From an uncultured Actinomyces sp. (GTDB lineage: Bacteria; Actinomycetota; Actinomycetes; Actinomycetales; Actinomycetaceae): DNA of 54,954 nucleotides. Of the stretch, positions 44,531-51,988 are shown one piece after another. Made by a program: the position numbers and the translations under genes. Where the stretch lies: contig CALLSD010000019.1 in the NCBI GenBank assembly GCA_938014245.1, forward strand, positions 1 to 54,954, given 5' to 3'. The notes beneath the pieces were generated by a model. The model saw only the letters and a program-made list of their open reading frames with translations. It searched no databases and was not told where the DNA came from. The first letter of the stretch is position 1, and each line of letters opens with the position of its first letter.

Positions 44531-45333
44531 GATAGGTGTCCTTCCACGAGTGGGGTGGGGGAAAGTTCCCCAGTTGTGACAGTGAAAATTTCGCCTTCTC
44601 GTGATTGGCACACGAGGTGGGCATGATCATCGATGCTGAGGGGAGTCGCTGAAAGCACTGTTCCGCCGGGCAGGTGCACAGGACACTCGCGACCAAACAC
44701 CGCGACGAGGGAGGCGTAAGACTCGCGCCAAGCGGCAAGGTCACCAGCCGAGATGCAATCCACAAGATTGCCTCGGAAAGCATCGATGAAATCTTCGCGA
44801 GAGGAAGAATCAAGAGAGCATTCAATAGTTGCGGCAAAGTCCTTGACCGCCTCTGGGAGGGCGCCGATATTCAGACCGACGCCCACAATGACGAGGTGCC
44901 CAGATGCAGCCAGATCAGCGTGCTCGCACAAGATACCGGCGAGTTTGCGTCCTCCAAGAAGAAGGTCGTTGGGCCACTTCAATGAAAGTTCAGAATCGAG
45001 GCGGAGGGCGGGGGTGGCCTTGATCGTGCGCAGGAGCGCTACCCCGGCAAGAGCCGTGAGCCATTCCATCTCTGCTTCGCTGACTTCGATGAGAAGAGAA
45101 AAAGTCAGTGCCTCATCGGAGGAAAGCCATACCCGGCCGTCACGTCCGCGCCCGTGAATTTGTCGGTCAGCCCAAAGCGCGCATCCCGAGGCCGCCGCGC
45201 GACCCGAAAGGGGGGCGAAGGCCTCGTCAGTGGGTAGCTCGCCGCGTGCAGCACGGGCGAGAAGAGTGTTCGTTGAGTCAACCTCATCGCAGTGAAGGAT
45301 GGGTGCAGTGGTGTCGATATGCATCATGCCCAT
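44527..45333 (-). CDS. birA: Biotin-protein ligase (no DNA-binding domain)
   Basis: A 268-aa enzyme that joins biotin to the carrier lysine of the next gene product. Motifs: VDSTNTLL, the biotinyl-AMP loop GRGRDGRVW and SLKWPNDLLLGGRKLAGIL, then GVGLNIG and a small C-terminal domain (HLPGGTVLSATPLSIDDHAH). There is no N-terminal helix-turn-helix, so it cannot act as the BirA repressor. Three clustered ATG codons (45333, 45327, 45324) lack a clear ribosome site. It is the first gene of the lipid operon. Confidence 0.93.
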   Translation of the reverse strand: MGMMHIDTTAPILHCDEVDSTNTLLARAARGELPTDEAFAPLSGRAAASGCALWADRQIHGRGRDGRVWLSSDEALTFSLLIEVSEAEMEWLTALAGVALLRTIKATPALRLDSELSLKWPNDLLLGGRKLAGILCEHADLAASGHLVIVGVGLNIGALPEAVKDFAATIECSLDSSSREDFIDAFRGNLVDCISAGDLAAWRESYASLVAVFGRECPVHLPGGTVLSATPLSIDDHAHLVCQSREGEIFTVTTGELSPTPLVEGHLS

Positions 45334-45523
45334 CGTTCAAGCCGCTACATAGCTGAACAAATACAGGGGTGCATATTCTGCCCGGTCGTACGAACAGTGC
45401 TACGGGAAGAGGGTGAGTTTGTGGCGGAATATCGCCACTCTTAGAGTTTTCTATAAAAAGCCTTAGTGGGTGATACCGATGTGTATCGCCGCGGCTCGTC
45501 CGGGGTGAAAAGTATGAGCCGGG
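45334..45523 (-). promoter_or_regulatory. Control region of the lipid operon
   Basis: This 190-nt gap between the TetR-type gene and birA contains two palindromes. TCGTACGA (45386-45393) sits in near-symmetric GGTCGTACGAAC. GTGGCG and CGCCAC flank AT-rich GAATAT at 45421-45438. Either could be a TetR-family operator. No convincing -35/-10 pair was found. Confidence 0.4.
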
Positions 45524-46264
45524 CTACTCGGCTTCGCGCGAGCATGCGTAGAGGAGCACCAAAACAACCTCAAGAATCGATCGGGTTGCGGGGCTGGCTT
45601 GGGAAGCGGTGTGTGCCGCGGGCACCGGTGGATGATTTTCCCGAGGCGCGGGCGCTGGATACCCCGAATCGGTAGGCGTGCTGTGCTCGCTGCGGTAGGC
45701 GCGGATTGCTTCACGCCATCCCGCAAGACCGGCGGCACGCATGACGACGCCGATCACGCTTTGGGTGAGAGCGCCGATGGGGACGGTGAGTTCTCGACCT
45801 GCGGCGGTGAGAATCGTGTGGAGGACCGAGCCGAGCTGATCAGCGAACTCGCGGTTGAGGTCGAGGAGGCGCATTCCCCATTCCGCATCTCGGATGGAGC
45901 GCATGAGCATTTCGGAGTGGAGGATGTAGAGGCCCTGATCGATGTGGATCGCGTCCAGTGCTTCGAAAAGAAGATTCTCCATGAGGAGATGGCGGTCTCC
46001 ATCATCATTTCGAGATGCTGGGGTTTGGGCGTTTTCCCACAGGAGTACGCGCTCGCGAAGACGCTGGATGAGGTCGGAGTATTCGGCTTCGGCAAGAATT
46101 CCCAGCAGTGAATCCTTTGAAGAGAAATTCGAGTAGAACGCACCGCGGGTAAAACCGGCTACCGAGCAGATGTGTTCAAGAGAGGTCGCTTCGATGCCTT
46201 CGTTGATGATGATCTGACGGGTTGCGGCCAAGAGGCGGTCCTGGGTTTCGACTCTATTCCCCAT
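45524..46264 (-). CDS. TetR-family regulator upstream of the lipid operon
   Basis: A 246-aa regulator. Residues 5-52 form the TetR DNA-binding domain (QDRLLAATRQIIINEGIEAT, ICSVAGFTRGAFYSNFSSKD). The helical ligand domain follows, with a Pro/Ser-rich stretch (HSTPTDSGYPAPAPRENHPP) before the last hydrophobic helix. AAGGGG lies 10 nt upstream of the ATG. It reads in the same direction as the fatty acid operon, 190 nt ahead. In corynebacteria and mycobacteria, fas/acc genes are controlled by the TetR-type FasR that senses acyl-CoA; a similar role is inferred here from position only. Confidence 0.85.
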   Translation of the reverse strand: MGNRVETQDRLLAATRQIIINEGIEATSLEHICSVAGFTRGAFYSNFSSKDSLLGILAEAEYSDLIQRLRERVLLWENAQTPASRNDDGDRHLLMENLLFEALDAIHIDQGLYILHSEMLMRSIRDAEWGMRLLDLNREFADQLGSVLHTILTAAGRELTVPIGALTQSVIGVVMRAAGLAGWREAIRAYRSEHSTPTDSGYPAPAPRENHPPVPAAHTASQASPATRSILEVVLVLLYACSREAE

Positions 46265-46387
46265 AAAATATCGACCCCTTATGTGCCTGAAACCGGTGCG
46301 AACGTCAGCGTTCAGTAGGCGGCGCGGCCTGCGCTTTGTTCGTTATGAGCTGAGGTCTCCATTGTCTCACGCAACAGGGGTGCGGTG

Positions 46388-46393
46388 TAGGGT
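46388..46393 (+). promoter_or_regulatory. Leaderless-type -10 box
   Basis: TAGGGT is followed by exactly 6 nt (GAAGAC) and the ATG at 46400. The upstream region is shared with the divergent TetR gene. Confidence 0.5.
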
Positions 46394-46399
46394 GAAGAC

Positions 46400-46693
46400 A
46401 TGATTGGCACACTACTTACTGCCTTGGGCAACCTCATTATCTTTGTCGTCGTTGCCGTCTTGGTGATCGTCGGCGTTTTCCTTTTCTTGCTGCGCCGGGC
46501 CCTCACCCGTGGAGGTGGTCAGGGGAGTGGGCGCGCAGGATATGGTGCTCCTCGTCCCGGGGTTCGTGTCGTTGACAGTACGGTTGTTGACGAGGCCGGA
46601 GCTAGCGCTGGAGCTTCCTCAACTCCGCGCGCCGCGGATATTCCCGATTCTGCGGAAGTTCAGATCATCGAAGTGACAACCCGCGAGGACTGA
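46400..46693 (+). CDS. Small single-pass membrane protein
   Basis: A 97-aa protein. Residues 10-33 (LGNLIIFVVVAVLVIVGVFL) are one membrane helix followed by arginines, so the C-terminal 60 residues are predicted to be cytosolic. That tail is Gly/Ala/Ser-rich and ends in an acidic EVQIIEVTTRED. It resembles the small membrane-anchored hypothetical proteins common in actinobacteria; the function is unknown. It is divergent from the TetR regulator and ends at a strong terminator. Confidence 0.75.
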   Translation: MIGTLLTALGNLIIFVVVAVLVIVGVFLFLLRRALTRGGGQGSGRAGYGAPRPGVRVVDSTVVDEAGASAGASSTPRAADIPDSAEVQIIEVTTRED

Positions 46694-46749
46694 TTTTTCC
46701 TCTTTTCCTGTGCTGGTAGATGTAGTCCGGCAGGGATAAAAGAACATAT

Positions 46750-46789
46750 GGGTGGGGCCTCCACGCGAGAACGCGTGGAGGCCCCACCC
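46750..46789 (+). terminator. Strong terminator after the small membrane protein gene
   Basis: A perfect 18-bp stem (46750-46767 with 46772-46789), AGAA loop, followed by TTTT. It also lies 25 nt past the end of the convergent surface-protein gene. Confidence 0.88.
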
Positions 46790-46814
46790 TTTTCAGGAGT
46801 TAAGCGCCTGTCTT

Positions 46815-48416
46815 TCAGGCTTGCTCGCGACGCTTGCGAGCTACCAGGACACCGCCAGCTGTGGCCGCGCTCAGTGCTGCACCGAGGACAATCTGCGTCG
46901 TTGCTCCCGTCGAGGCAAGCGAACGGTTAGGTTCCTTTGCCGAGGGCTTCACAGGCGGAATGCTCTCAGAGGGAGCCGGCGGAAGCGGAGGAGTCGTGCT
47001 CTGGGTGGTCGCCGGAGGAGTGGTGCTGGTCGTCGAGGTCGACGGCGCAGGCGTGGAGGTGGTAGCCGATGGGGTAGGTGTGGTTGTCACAGCCGGAGTG
47101 GGTGTGGTTGTTGCCGTGGTGGTGGGGGTGGAGGGAGTTGTTGTCGTGACGACGGGGGTCGGGGTCGTGGTCACCACGGGAGTAGGCGTGGTGGTTGTGA
47201 CCGTCGGGGTCGGAGTCGTCGTTACCGCCGGGGTAGGCGTGGTTGTTGCCGTGGTGGTGGGGGTGGAGGGAGTTGTTGTCGTGACGACGGGGGTCGGGGT
47301 CGTGGTCACCACGGGAGTAGGCGTGGTGGTTGTGACCGTCGGGGTCGGCGTCGTTGTCACGGCCGGGGTAGGAGTCGTGGTCGTGTTGTCTTCGGTGGAG
47401 CCGCCACCGTCAGCAGTGATCACAGCCTTACCGTTAAGGACAACTCCGTTCACCGAAGCGTTGTTCTTGAAGGTTGCGGACTTTCCGACCATAGCCGGGT
47501 TCTTAATCTTGGTGTTGTAGGAGATCGAGTACACCGCATTTCCGGTGCCCTTGGGCCAAGTGGCGGTGAAGCCGGTGCCATCCGCCTTCTTCGTCACGGT
47601 GAAGACACCGCCGTTGATGGCGTCGCCGTTGGACACAGAGGTTGACTCGCCCAGCGGGAAATCATCACCGTTTGCCCACACGGACATTGAAGGCTCATTA
47701 GCTAGCGTGTAGCCGCCGTTGTCATCTTGGAAGATGTCCTCGACGGTAATGGTGCTCACAGAGATTCCTGATTCGATGACGTTGATCGACCAGTTGATTA
47801 GTGAGGCGTCGTCACTGTCGACGGTGCCACCCTTGTTGTGCTTGGTGGTCTTTCCGAGATTGGTATCACCGATTCCGGTGCCATCGCCGGGGAGGGGAAC
47901 AGAGACGGGCTTACCGTCAATGGTGAAGGTGACCGCAGCTGCGTTGGTCTTTGCCGCAGCGCTCATCTTCGCCCAGCCACTTCCGGTGATGTTCTGGTGG
48001 GTATTCGCGTAATCGGTGAAAGTACAGGTGATGATTGCTCCGGGTTGAGGTGCGGGAGCCGAACACTTGACCGCAACTGCACCGTCGGGAGCCGTCATGT
48101 CGAACTCAAGCTTCGTGCCGGTTGCTGCGAAGGTATTGAGTTCTGCGGGAGCTTGGATAGTAAAGGTGTCGCCTTCGCGGATGTTCTTGCCAGTTCCGTC
48201 GATGGCGAAATCGACCTGCATCATGGTGCCAATGCCGAGCTTGGTAGAACCGCTGACGCCAGAAAGGTGGACATCTTTAACGATGTCGTTGATGGTTGCT
48301 GCCTGAGAAGCGCCTGCCTGAGAAACAACGATGTAGGCCAATGCTAGGAAGCAAGAGAGGAGCATTGCGAGCCCCGAAACTGCTGATCCCGCAGCCTTTT
48401 TTACGCGTGTGAACAC
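46815..48416 (-). CDS. LAxTG-anchored surface adhesin with Thr/Pro stalk
   Basis: A 533-aa cell-wall protein. The signal peptide (GLAMLLSCFLALAYIVVSQA) ends near residue 39. Residues 40-340 look like two Ig-like adhesive domains of the MSCRAMM/collagen-adhesin type (REGDTFTIQAPAEL; INWSINVIESG; VEDIFQDDNGGYT). Residues about 345-480 are a Thr/Pro/Val stalk with a 45-residue unit repeated. The C terminus has LASTG, a hydrophobic helix and RKRREQA. LAxTG is the class E sortase signal of high-GC actinobacteria, rather than the LPxTG used by class A or pilin sortases. GTG start with AGGAGA upstream. It stands alone, next to the tRNA-Phe integration site. Its ligand is unknown. Confidence 0.88.
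   Translation of the reverse strand: MFTRVKKAAGSAVSGLAMLLSCFLALAYIVVSQAGASQAATINDIVKDVHLSGVSGSTKLGIGTMMQVDFAIDGTGKNIREGDTFTIQAPAELNTFAATGTKLEFDMTAPDGAVAVKCSAPAPQPGAIITCTFTDYANTHQNITGSGWAKMSAAAKTNAAAVTFTIDGKPVSVPLPGDGTGIGDTNLGKTTKHNKGGTVDSDDASLINWSINVIESGISVSTITVEDIFQDDNGGYTLANEPSMSVWANGDDFPLGESTSVSNGDAINGGVFTVTKKADGTGFTATWPKGTGNAVYSISYNTKIKNPAMVGKSATFKNNASVNGVVLNGKAVITADGGGSTEDNTTTTPTPAVTTTPTPTVTTTTPTPVVTTTPTPVVTTTTPSTPTTTATTTPTPAVTTTPTPTVTTTTPTPVVTTTPTPVVTTTTPSTPTTTATTTPTPAVTTTPTPSATTSTPAPSTSTTSTTPPATTQSTTPPLPPAPSESIPPVKPSAKEPNRSLASTGATTQIVLGAALSAATAGGVLVARKRREQA
47105..47348 (-). repeat. 135-bp tandem repeat in the adhesin stalk
   Basis: Positions 47105-47213 and 47240-47348 are identical over 109 nt, with a period of 135 nt (45 codons). 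A third partial, diverged copy lies to the left (minus-strand 3' side). Perfect identity at silent sites points to recent duplication or gene conversion. Confidence 0.9.
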
Positions 48417-48687
48417 CTTAAAATCTCCTGAAATATCTGTGTGGGATATCTAAATATTAGTGAGTTTTGGTGTGGGGATTCAAGTGCGTATCGCTTTTGG
48501 GTATGGAAGCCCTCCTTCCCTTCTATGTTTTTGGGAAGGTGGGAGGGTGACTAAGTCGCATGCTGCTGCGCTTTGTAAGGGGTGCGTTCGGGTTGTTGAA
48601 GAAGAAACGTTACGTAGCTCACATTGTTGATAAGATGGCAATGTGGAAAAGTTAGCGTGCAGTACTTGATGTGAAATGGGTAAAGCA
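48417..48687. other. Gap between adhesin and tRNA-Phe site
   Basis: No gene is supported in this gap. It holds the adhesin promoter region and a bulged hairpin (CCTTCCC at 48514-48520 with GGGAAGG at 48533-48539, extended by CCCT/AGGG). The composition is AT-richer than the flanks. Confidence 0.4.
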
Positions 48688-48712
48688 AAACCCCCGCGTT
48701 GCGGGGGTTTTA
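48688..48712 (-). terminator. Original terminator of the tRNA-Phe gene
   Basis: AAAACCCCCGC pairs with GCGGGGGTTTT around a 3-nt loop; the minus-strand T run follows. It now lies beyond the displaced tRNA 3' end and is separated from the intact tRNA by the 6.2-kb element. Confidence 0.85.
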
Positions 48713-48717
48713 TCTGG

Positions 48718-48759
48718 TGGCTCCGACCGGCGTCGATCCGGTGACCTTTCGATTTTCAA
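48718..48759 (-). repeat. Left attachment site (attL): displaced 3' end of tRNA-Phe
   Basis: 42 bp identical to 54901-54942. On the minus strand it reads from the anticodon loop through the T arm to the acceptor of tRNA-Phe and continues into an encoded CCA (48716-48718). The sequence 5' of it (CAGTGACT) no longer pairs, so this is not a working tRNA. Confidence 0.93.
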
Positions 48760-48860
48760 GTCACTGTTTTGATGAGTTTACGCGGACTTCGCTGGGTTTC
48801 GTTTGCTCAGTGTTTGCAACGATTCTGGCTTCTTTAGCCTTTCCTGATCTTCGGTGGAAT

Positions 48861-48880
48861 GTGCGGAGTAAATGCGGGAT
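48861..48880 (+). repeat. Direct repeat near the left end of the element
   Basis: GTGCGGAGTAAATGCGGGAT matches 54826-54845 at 19 of 20 positions, in the same orientation. The pair flanks the element inside the attachment sites and may be arm-type integrase or excisionase sites. Confidence 0.6.
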
Positions 48881-48909
48881 TCTAGTTAGGCGGATAAAGC
48901 TCCACTGAG

Positions 48910-49020
48910 ATGAGCTTCAGCAAGCAACTGACAGCGGTGCTATACGCATATTGGCCTCACATTGACGCAGTTGCAGCACTTCGTGCAAATGCTGTTACGA
49001 ACGCCCGCTTGGAGGGCTAA
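48910..49020 (+). CDS. Possible small protein (36 aa) at the element left end
   Basis: ATG to TAA with MSFSKQLTAVLYAYWPHIDA at the start; slightly amphipathic. No clear ribosome site precedes it. Its stop overlaps the next start as TAATG. The family is unknown and it may be a remnant; the overlap with a ribosome-site-bearing neighbour is the only support. Confidence 0.3.
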   Translation: MSFSKQLTAVLYAYWPHIDAVAALRANAVTNARLEG

Positions 49021-49091
49021 TGGCTGGTGAACGTAAGTCGCGTCCCATCATTCGCGGAACAGCATTGTGGAATGCGATTAGTTCCAAATAA
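49020..49091 (+). CDS. Possible small basic protein (23 aa), coupled to the preceding frame
   Basis: MAGERKSRPIIRGTALWNAI followed by SSK and stop. GGAGG lies 5 nt upstream, within the preceding frame, and the TAATG overlap would couple translation. It is very short; it could be a truncated gene end or a peptide. It is convergent with rep. Confidence 0.3.
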   Translation: MAGERKSRPIIRGTALWNAISSK

Positions 49092-49153
49092 AAGTCCTGA
49101 TCCGATGCCTGGCTTCGTGGTGGTTTATCGGTTCCGCGAGCCAATCGAAGTAC

Positions 49154-50338
49154 TCACGTGGTCAACTCAAGTTCTTCGGTCAACGCTCCAAATACGTCAA
49201 GTGGGTTGACCGTTGCGACGGCTCCGCGAGCTTTGCGTGAGTACGGATTTGGAATGCTCTGGTTGGGAACCGAAATGAACATCTTAGTAGCCGGATCGAA
49301 CTCCATCGGTCGAATCTCGTCTTGGGTCAATTCGAGTACGACGCCGATTCGCCGTAACAGCTGGTTGAAGGAGTCGATGCCCTGACGATGAACCTGATCG
49401 CAATACAGTGCATAAGGGTCGTATGCGCTGGTAATGACGATGAGCTCGGGCATGAGTGCCTTGTCCTTATAGCGGGCAGGTGCTTGCAAGTTGTCCATCA
49501 CAGCAAGCGGATCTGTGATCCGCTTCAGATCGGCGTAATCCAGCACGCCCGGGCTCAGTTCATCGAGGATAATTTGATGCTCCCCTGCATAGTTCTGAAA
49601 AAGATCACGGGTACTGCCGGACATGTAGTAGCCCGTAGCATCAGCACGTTTCGCGCAGAGTTCTCTTGCCATACTGGTCTTTCCAGTCTCTGTACTACCC
49701 ATCAGCCAGATCGTTTCTGAGCGCCGCTTCTGTTCGCGCATCATCGATCTCCACTCCTTTGCTTCTCGCTCGAGGCGTGCGTTCCACACGTCTTGAATCT
49801 TGCGCGTGTAGGCACCGATTTGAGCGCCGCTAAGTTGTCCTTTCAACTCATCAAGCGTCAAATGGCCGTCATAGAGCATGTCGAGAAGAACATCAGTTTT
49901 TGCAGTCGTACGACCGGCAGCCGCCCCGGATTCCATCGCCGCTAGCTCCGCGGGATAGTCAAAGTTGGCGACAATCGTTGCGGGGTCGTATTGGAACTTG
50001 TGACGTGCGTTGCTCGTGCGATGAGCAAGATAGGCGTATCCATTACGCGAGTCTCCCCGCCAAGCCTCAAGGAACTGGCTCGAGGACTCCCCAAGCCCAT
50101 TAGCAAGGGCCGACAAACTGCGAGCATTAGGAAAGGACATCATAGTGTGCCAGTGCTCGCGCACAGGGTTACCGCTGTCATCAACATCGCGATCATGGAA
50201 CGCTATCGCATACCGCTTCGGATTCAGTCCGATCACCCGCTGTTCAAGATCGGCGATGTCTGCGAATGGTGCATGATCGTAATCTTGTGTGTACATCACA
50301 TTCTTGGCCTTCGGCACTCGCGTGCTCGTCGTGCTCAT
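49154..50338 (-). CDS. rep: Replication initiator: HUH nuclease plus P-loop helicase (Rep_2, CRESS-like)
   Basis: A 394-aa rolling-circle Rep. The N-terminal nuclease domain has AIAFHDRDVDDSGNP, the metal-binding HWH (His62, His64) in EHWHTMMSF, and the nicking-tyrosine motif GYAYLAH (Tyr101/Tyr103). The C-terminal half has a Walker A GSTETGKT (214-221), Walker B HQIILDE and a motif C-like strand LIVITSAYDP, as in superfamily 3 helicases. This nuclease-helicase fusion is shared with some bifidobacterial and phytoplasma plasmids and with eukaryotic CRESS-DNA viruses. The start is ATG 50338 with GGAGG 11 nt upstream. It is the last gene of the element operon. The role is nicking the element origin and unwinding. 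Confidence 0.88.
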   Translation of the reverse strand: MSTTSTRVPKAKNVMYTQDYDHAPFADIADLEQRVIGLNPKRYAIAFHDRDVDDSGNPVREHWHTMMSFPNARSLSALANGLGESSSQFLEAWRGDSRNGYAYLAHRTSNARHKFQYDPATIVANFDYPAELAAMESGAAAGRTTAKTDVLLDMLYDGHLTLDELKGQLSGAQIGAYTRKIQDVWNARLEREAKEWRSMMREQKRRSETIWLMGSTETGKTSMARELCAKRADATGYYMSGSTRDLFQNYAGEHQIILDELSPGVLDYADLKRITDPLAVMDNLQAPARYKDKALMPELIVITSAYDPYALYCDQVHRQGIDSFNQLLRRIGVVLELTQDEIRPMEFDPATKMFISVPNQSIPNPYSRKARGAVATVNPLDVFGALTEELELTT

Positions 50339-50407
50339 TTTCGGTGTCACCTCCTTAGCGGAATCAAGCGGATTTCATCGGTGTTATTGGCACCGGCACT
50401 CCGTGTG

Positions 50408-50440
50408 GTGCGGGGGCAAATCAAGTCCATGCCCCCGCAC
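50408..50440 (-). other. Candidate origin or terminator hairpin upstream of rep
   Basis: A perfect 11-bp stem (50408-50418 with 50430-50440) with an 11-nt loop, in the 213-nt gap between the FtsK-like gene and rep. Rolling-circle elements often carry the double-strand origin just before rep, with the nick site in a loop. Confidence 0.45.
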
Positions 50441-50511
50441 TTGCAACGAATACCGACCGTGTCGGCACCGACACCACGAATATGCAAAGTTTGTGTTGGG
50501 GCTGCGCCCGC

Positions 50512-50539
50512 GCCGCCGCACGGCTTCGCCAGCGGCGGC
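50512..50539 (-). other. Second GC-rich hairpin in the FtsK-rep gap
   Basis: GCCGCCGC pairs with GCGGCGGC around a 12-nt loop, 12 nt after the FtsK-like gene stop. It may be a terminator for that gene or part of the origin. Confidence 0.4.
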
Positions 50540-50551
50540 AAAAGACAGGAC

Positions 50552-51988
50552 TTACGAAACTTCGACAGGTAATGGTTCAGGCCCACCCCGACGGTTTTCC
50601 TCATATGCAGTGAGCAGCTCACCAAGCACCCGATATTCACCAAAGCCCGGTGCGAATACTGGGAAATGCACAAATGTCACGTTGTCGTGGACCCCATCCT
50701 CAGATGTAAACCACGCGTCGCCGGGGCCATAGATACGCTGTGGCATCGACTCGAACCGGCTGGAATCCCAGACAAGGCGTGCTTCATCCAAAGTGGGACG
50801 AAACAAGAACTTAGTCGAGAACGCCCGCCGCAACATCGACGGAATGTTCTCCACCGAAGCCTGAGCGATAGACACGATCACAAACACTCCGGCTGACGCA
50901 CCCATCGTCATGAGACGTCGAAGCGATGCGTCGAACTCACTCAGGTTATAGCCGCCATCGTCCTTCAAAGTGCGCGTAGGAAACAGAGTCCGAAGGGCCA
51001 CGAACTCATCAATGAACAGTACCGTTGGGTGCATTCCAAGATCCCACCACTTCACCGGCGAGCCAGACGATTCCGACTCCTCGTTTAGTGCCGACTGCCG
51101 CTTCTTGGTCAGCTCCTCTAGGCCCCGCATCGCACGAAGAATCGACCTCGCTGTTCCATCCTCATCCAAAGTCACCGTATGAGAAACCCGGCTCAACTCA
51201 GCCATCTTCGGGTCGACGATCACCACCCGCGAGCCCCATGCATCAGGTCCATGGCTTGCAATCTGCAGTAGCAAAGCGAGCACGCCCGACGTCTTGCCCG
51301 AGCGAGTCACACCCACAGCAAGCATTGACCCCGACGAAGTCAGATCAATCTCAAGACCTTCCTGGACACGTAGCTTGGTCACCTCCCCCGTACCCAAGTC
51401 CCCCAACGAATGCACCGAAATAGCACGATCCCGCCTGACATTCTCAAAACGGAAGCAAACCCACTTCCCAGCCACATCTGAGTCAATCTGCGTCACCGCA
51501 AAGTCACTGAGTCTCCCATGCATTCCAGCTGACAGCGCATTCTGAGCGTTTACGAGTTCCTCAGGTGTGGAACTGATCGCCGACACCGTCAACCAATACC
51601 CGCCTTCATCACGAGAAACTGACAAGTGGGGGAGCCGTTCACCATCCTTGAACCGCAAGGGGTTGCCGAACCGAAACGCAAACAAGCGTTTACGTGCATA
51701 CCACCGCAAACGCCAAGAATCCGGCAAAAGCAGATGAGCGATCAATGCGACCACAACGAGGCCGCCACCACCAGCGACCATGCACATCCCGGCCACACCC
51801 AACGCGTTCGCAGCCTCAGCAACATATGAGGAAACCCGCTCGGGTACAACGACACGATCAAGAACGCCCGCAACAACCAACAGACAGACGCCAATCAAGG
51901 CCACCAACCCCCCAATGGCCCCTCCCTTCGTAGTTGGCAAAGACCACTTCAGGAGGGGCTCTCGGGGGCGAAAACAGCGCAGACTCAC
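50552..51988 (-). CDS. FtsK/SpoIIIE (TraB-like) DNA translocase
   Basis: A 478-aa membrane-anchored ATPase. Two hydrophobic segments lie at residues 23-45 and 64-88, followed by a linker and a RecA-like motor: Walker A GVTRSGKT (226-233), VVIVDPKMAE, Walker B VLFIDEF (323-329) and VIVSIAQASVENIPSMLRRA. Single FtsK-like proteins move double-stranded DNA between mycelial actinomycetes, and similar proteins are the only transfer gene of AICE-type elements; chromosome-type FtsK is larger with a gamma domain, absent here. The GTG start overlaps the upstream gene by 4 nt. A transfer role is inferred. Confidence 0.88.
   Translation of the reverse strand: MSLRCFRPREPLLKWSLPTTKGGAIGGLVALIGVCLLVVAGVLDRVVVPERVSSYVAEAANALGVAGMCMVAGGGGLVVVALIAHLLLPDSWRLRWYARKRLFAFRFGNPLRFKDGERLPHLSVSRDEGGYWLTVSAISSTPEELVNAQNALSAGMHGRLSDFAVTQIDSDVAGKWVCFRFENVRRDRAISVHSLGDLGTGEVTKLRVQEGLEIDLTSSGSMLAVGVTRSGKTSGVLALLLQIASHGPDAWGSRVVIVDPKMAELSRVSHTVTLDEDGTARSILRAMRGLEELTKKRQSALNEESESSGSPVKWWDLGMHPTVLFIDEFVALRTLFPTRTLKDDGGYNLSEFDASLRRLMTMGASAGVFVIVSIAQASVENIPSMLRRAFSTKFLFRPTLDEARLVWDSSRFESMPQRIYGPGDAWFTSEDGVHDNVTFVHFPVFAPGFGEYRVLGELLTAYEENRRGGPEPLPVEVS

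Noticed and set aside
47105..47348. CRISPR-like array
   Set aside because: The repeats are in frame inside a Thr/Pro stalk, with a 135-nt coding period and no unique spacers.
46834..47520. Valine/glycine-rich frame on the plus strand inside the adhesin gene
   Set aside because: It is the reverse reading of the Thr/Pro stalk repeats; no ribosome site or signal.
48718..48790. Functional tRNA at the left att site
   Set aside because: Only the 3' part of tRNA-Phe is present; the 5' acceptor, D arm and anticodon 5' strand do not match.
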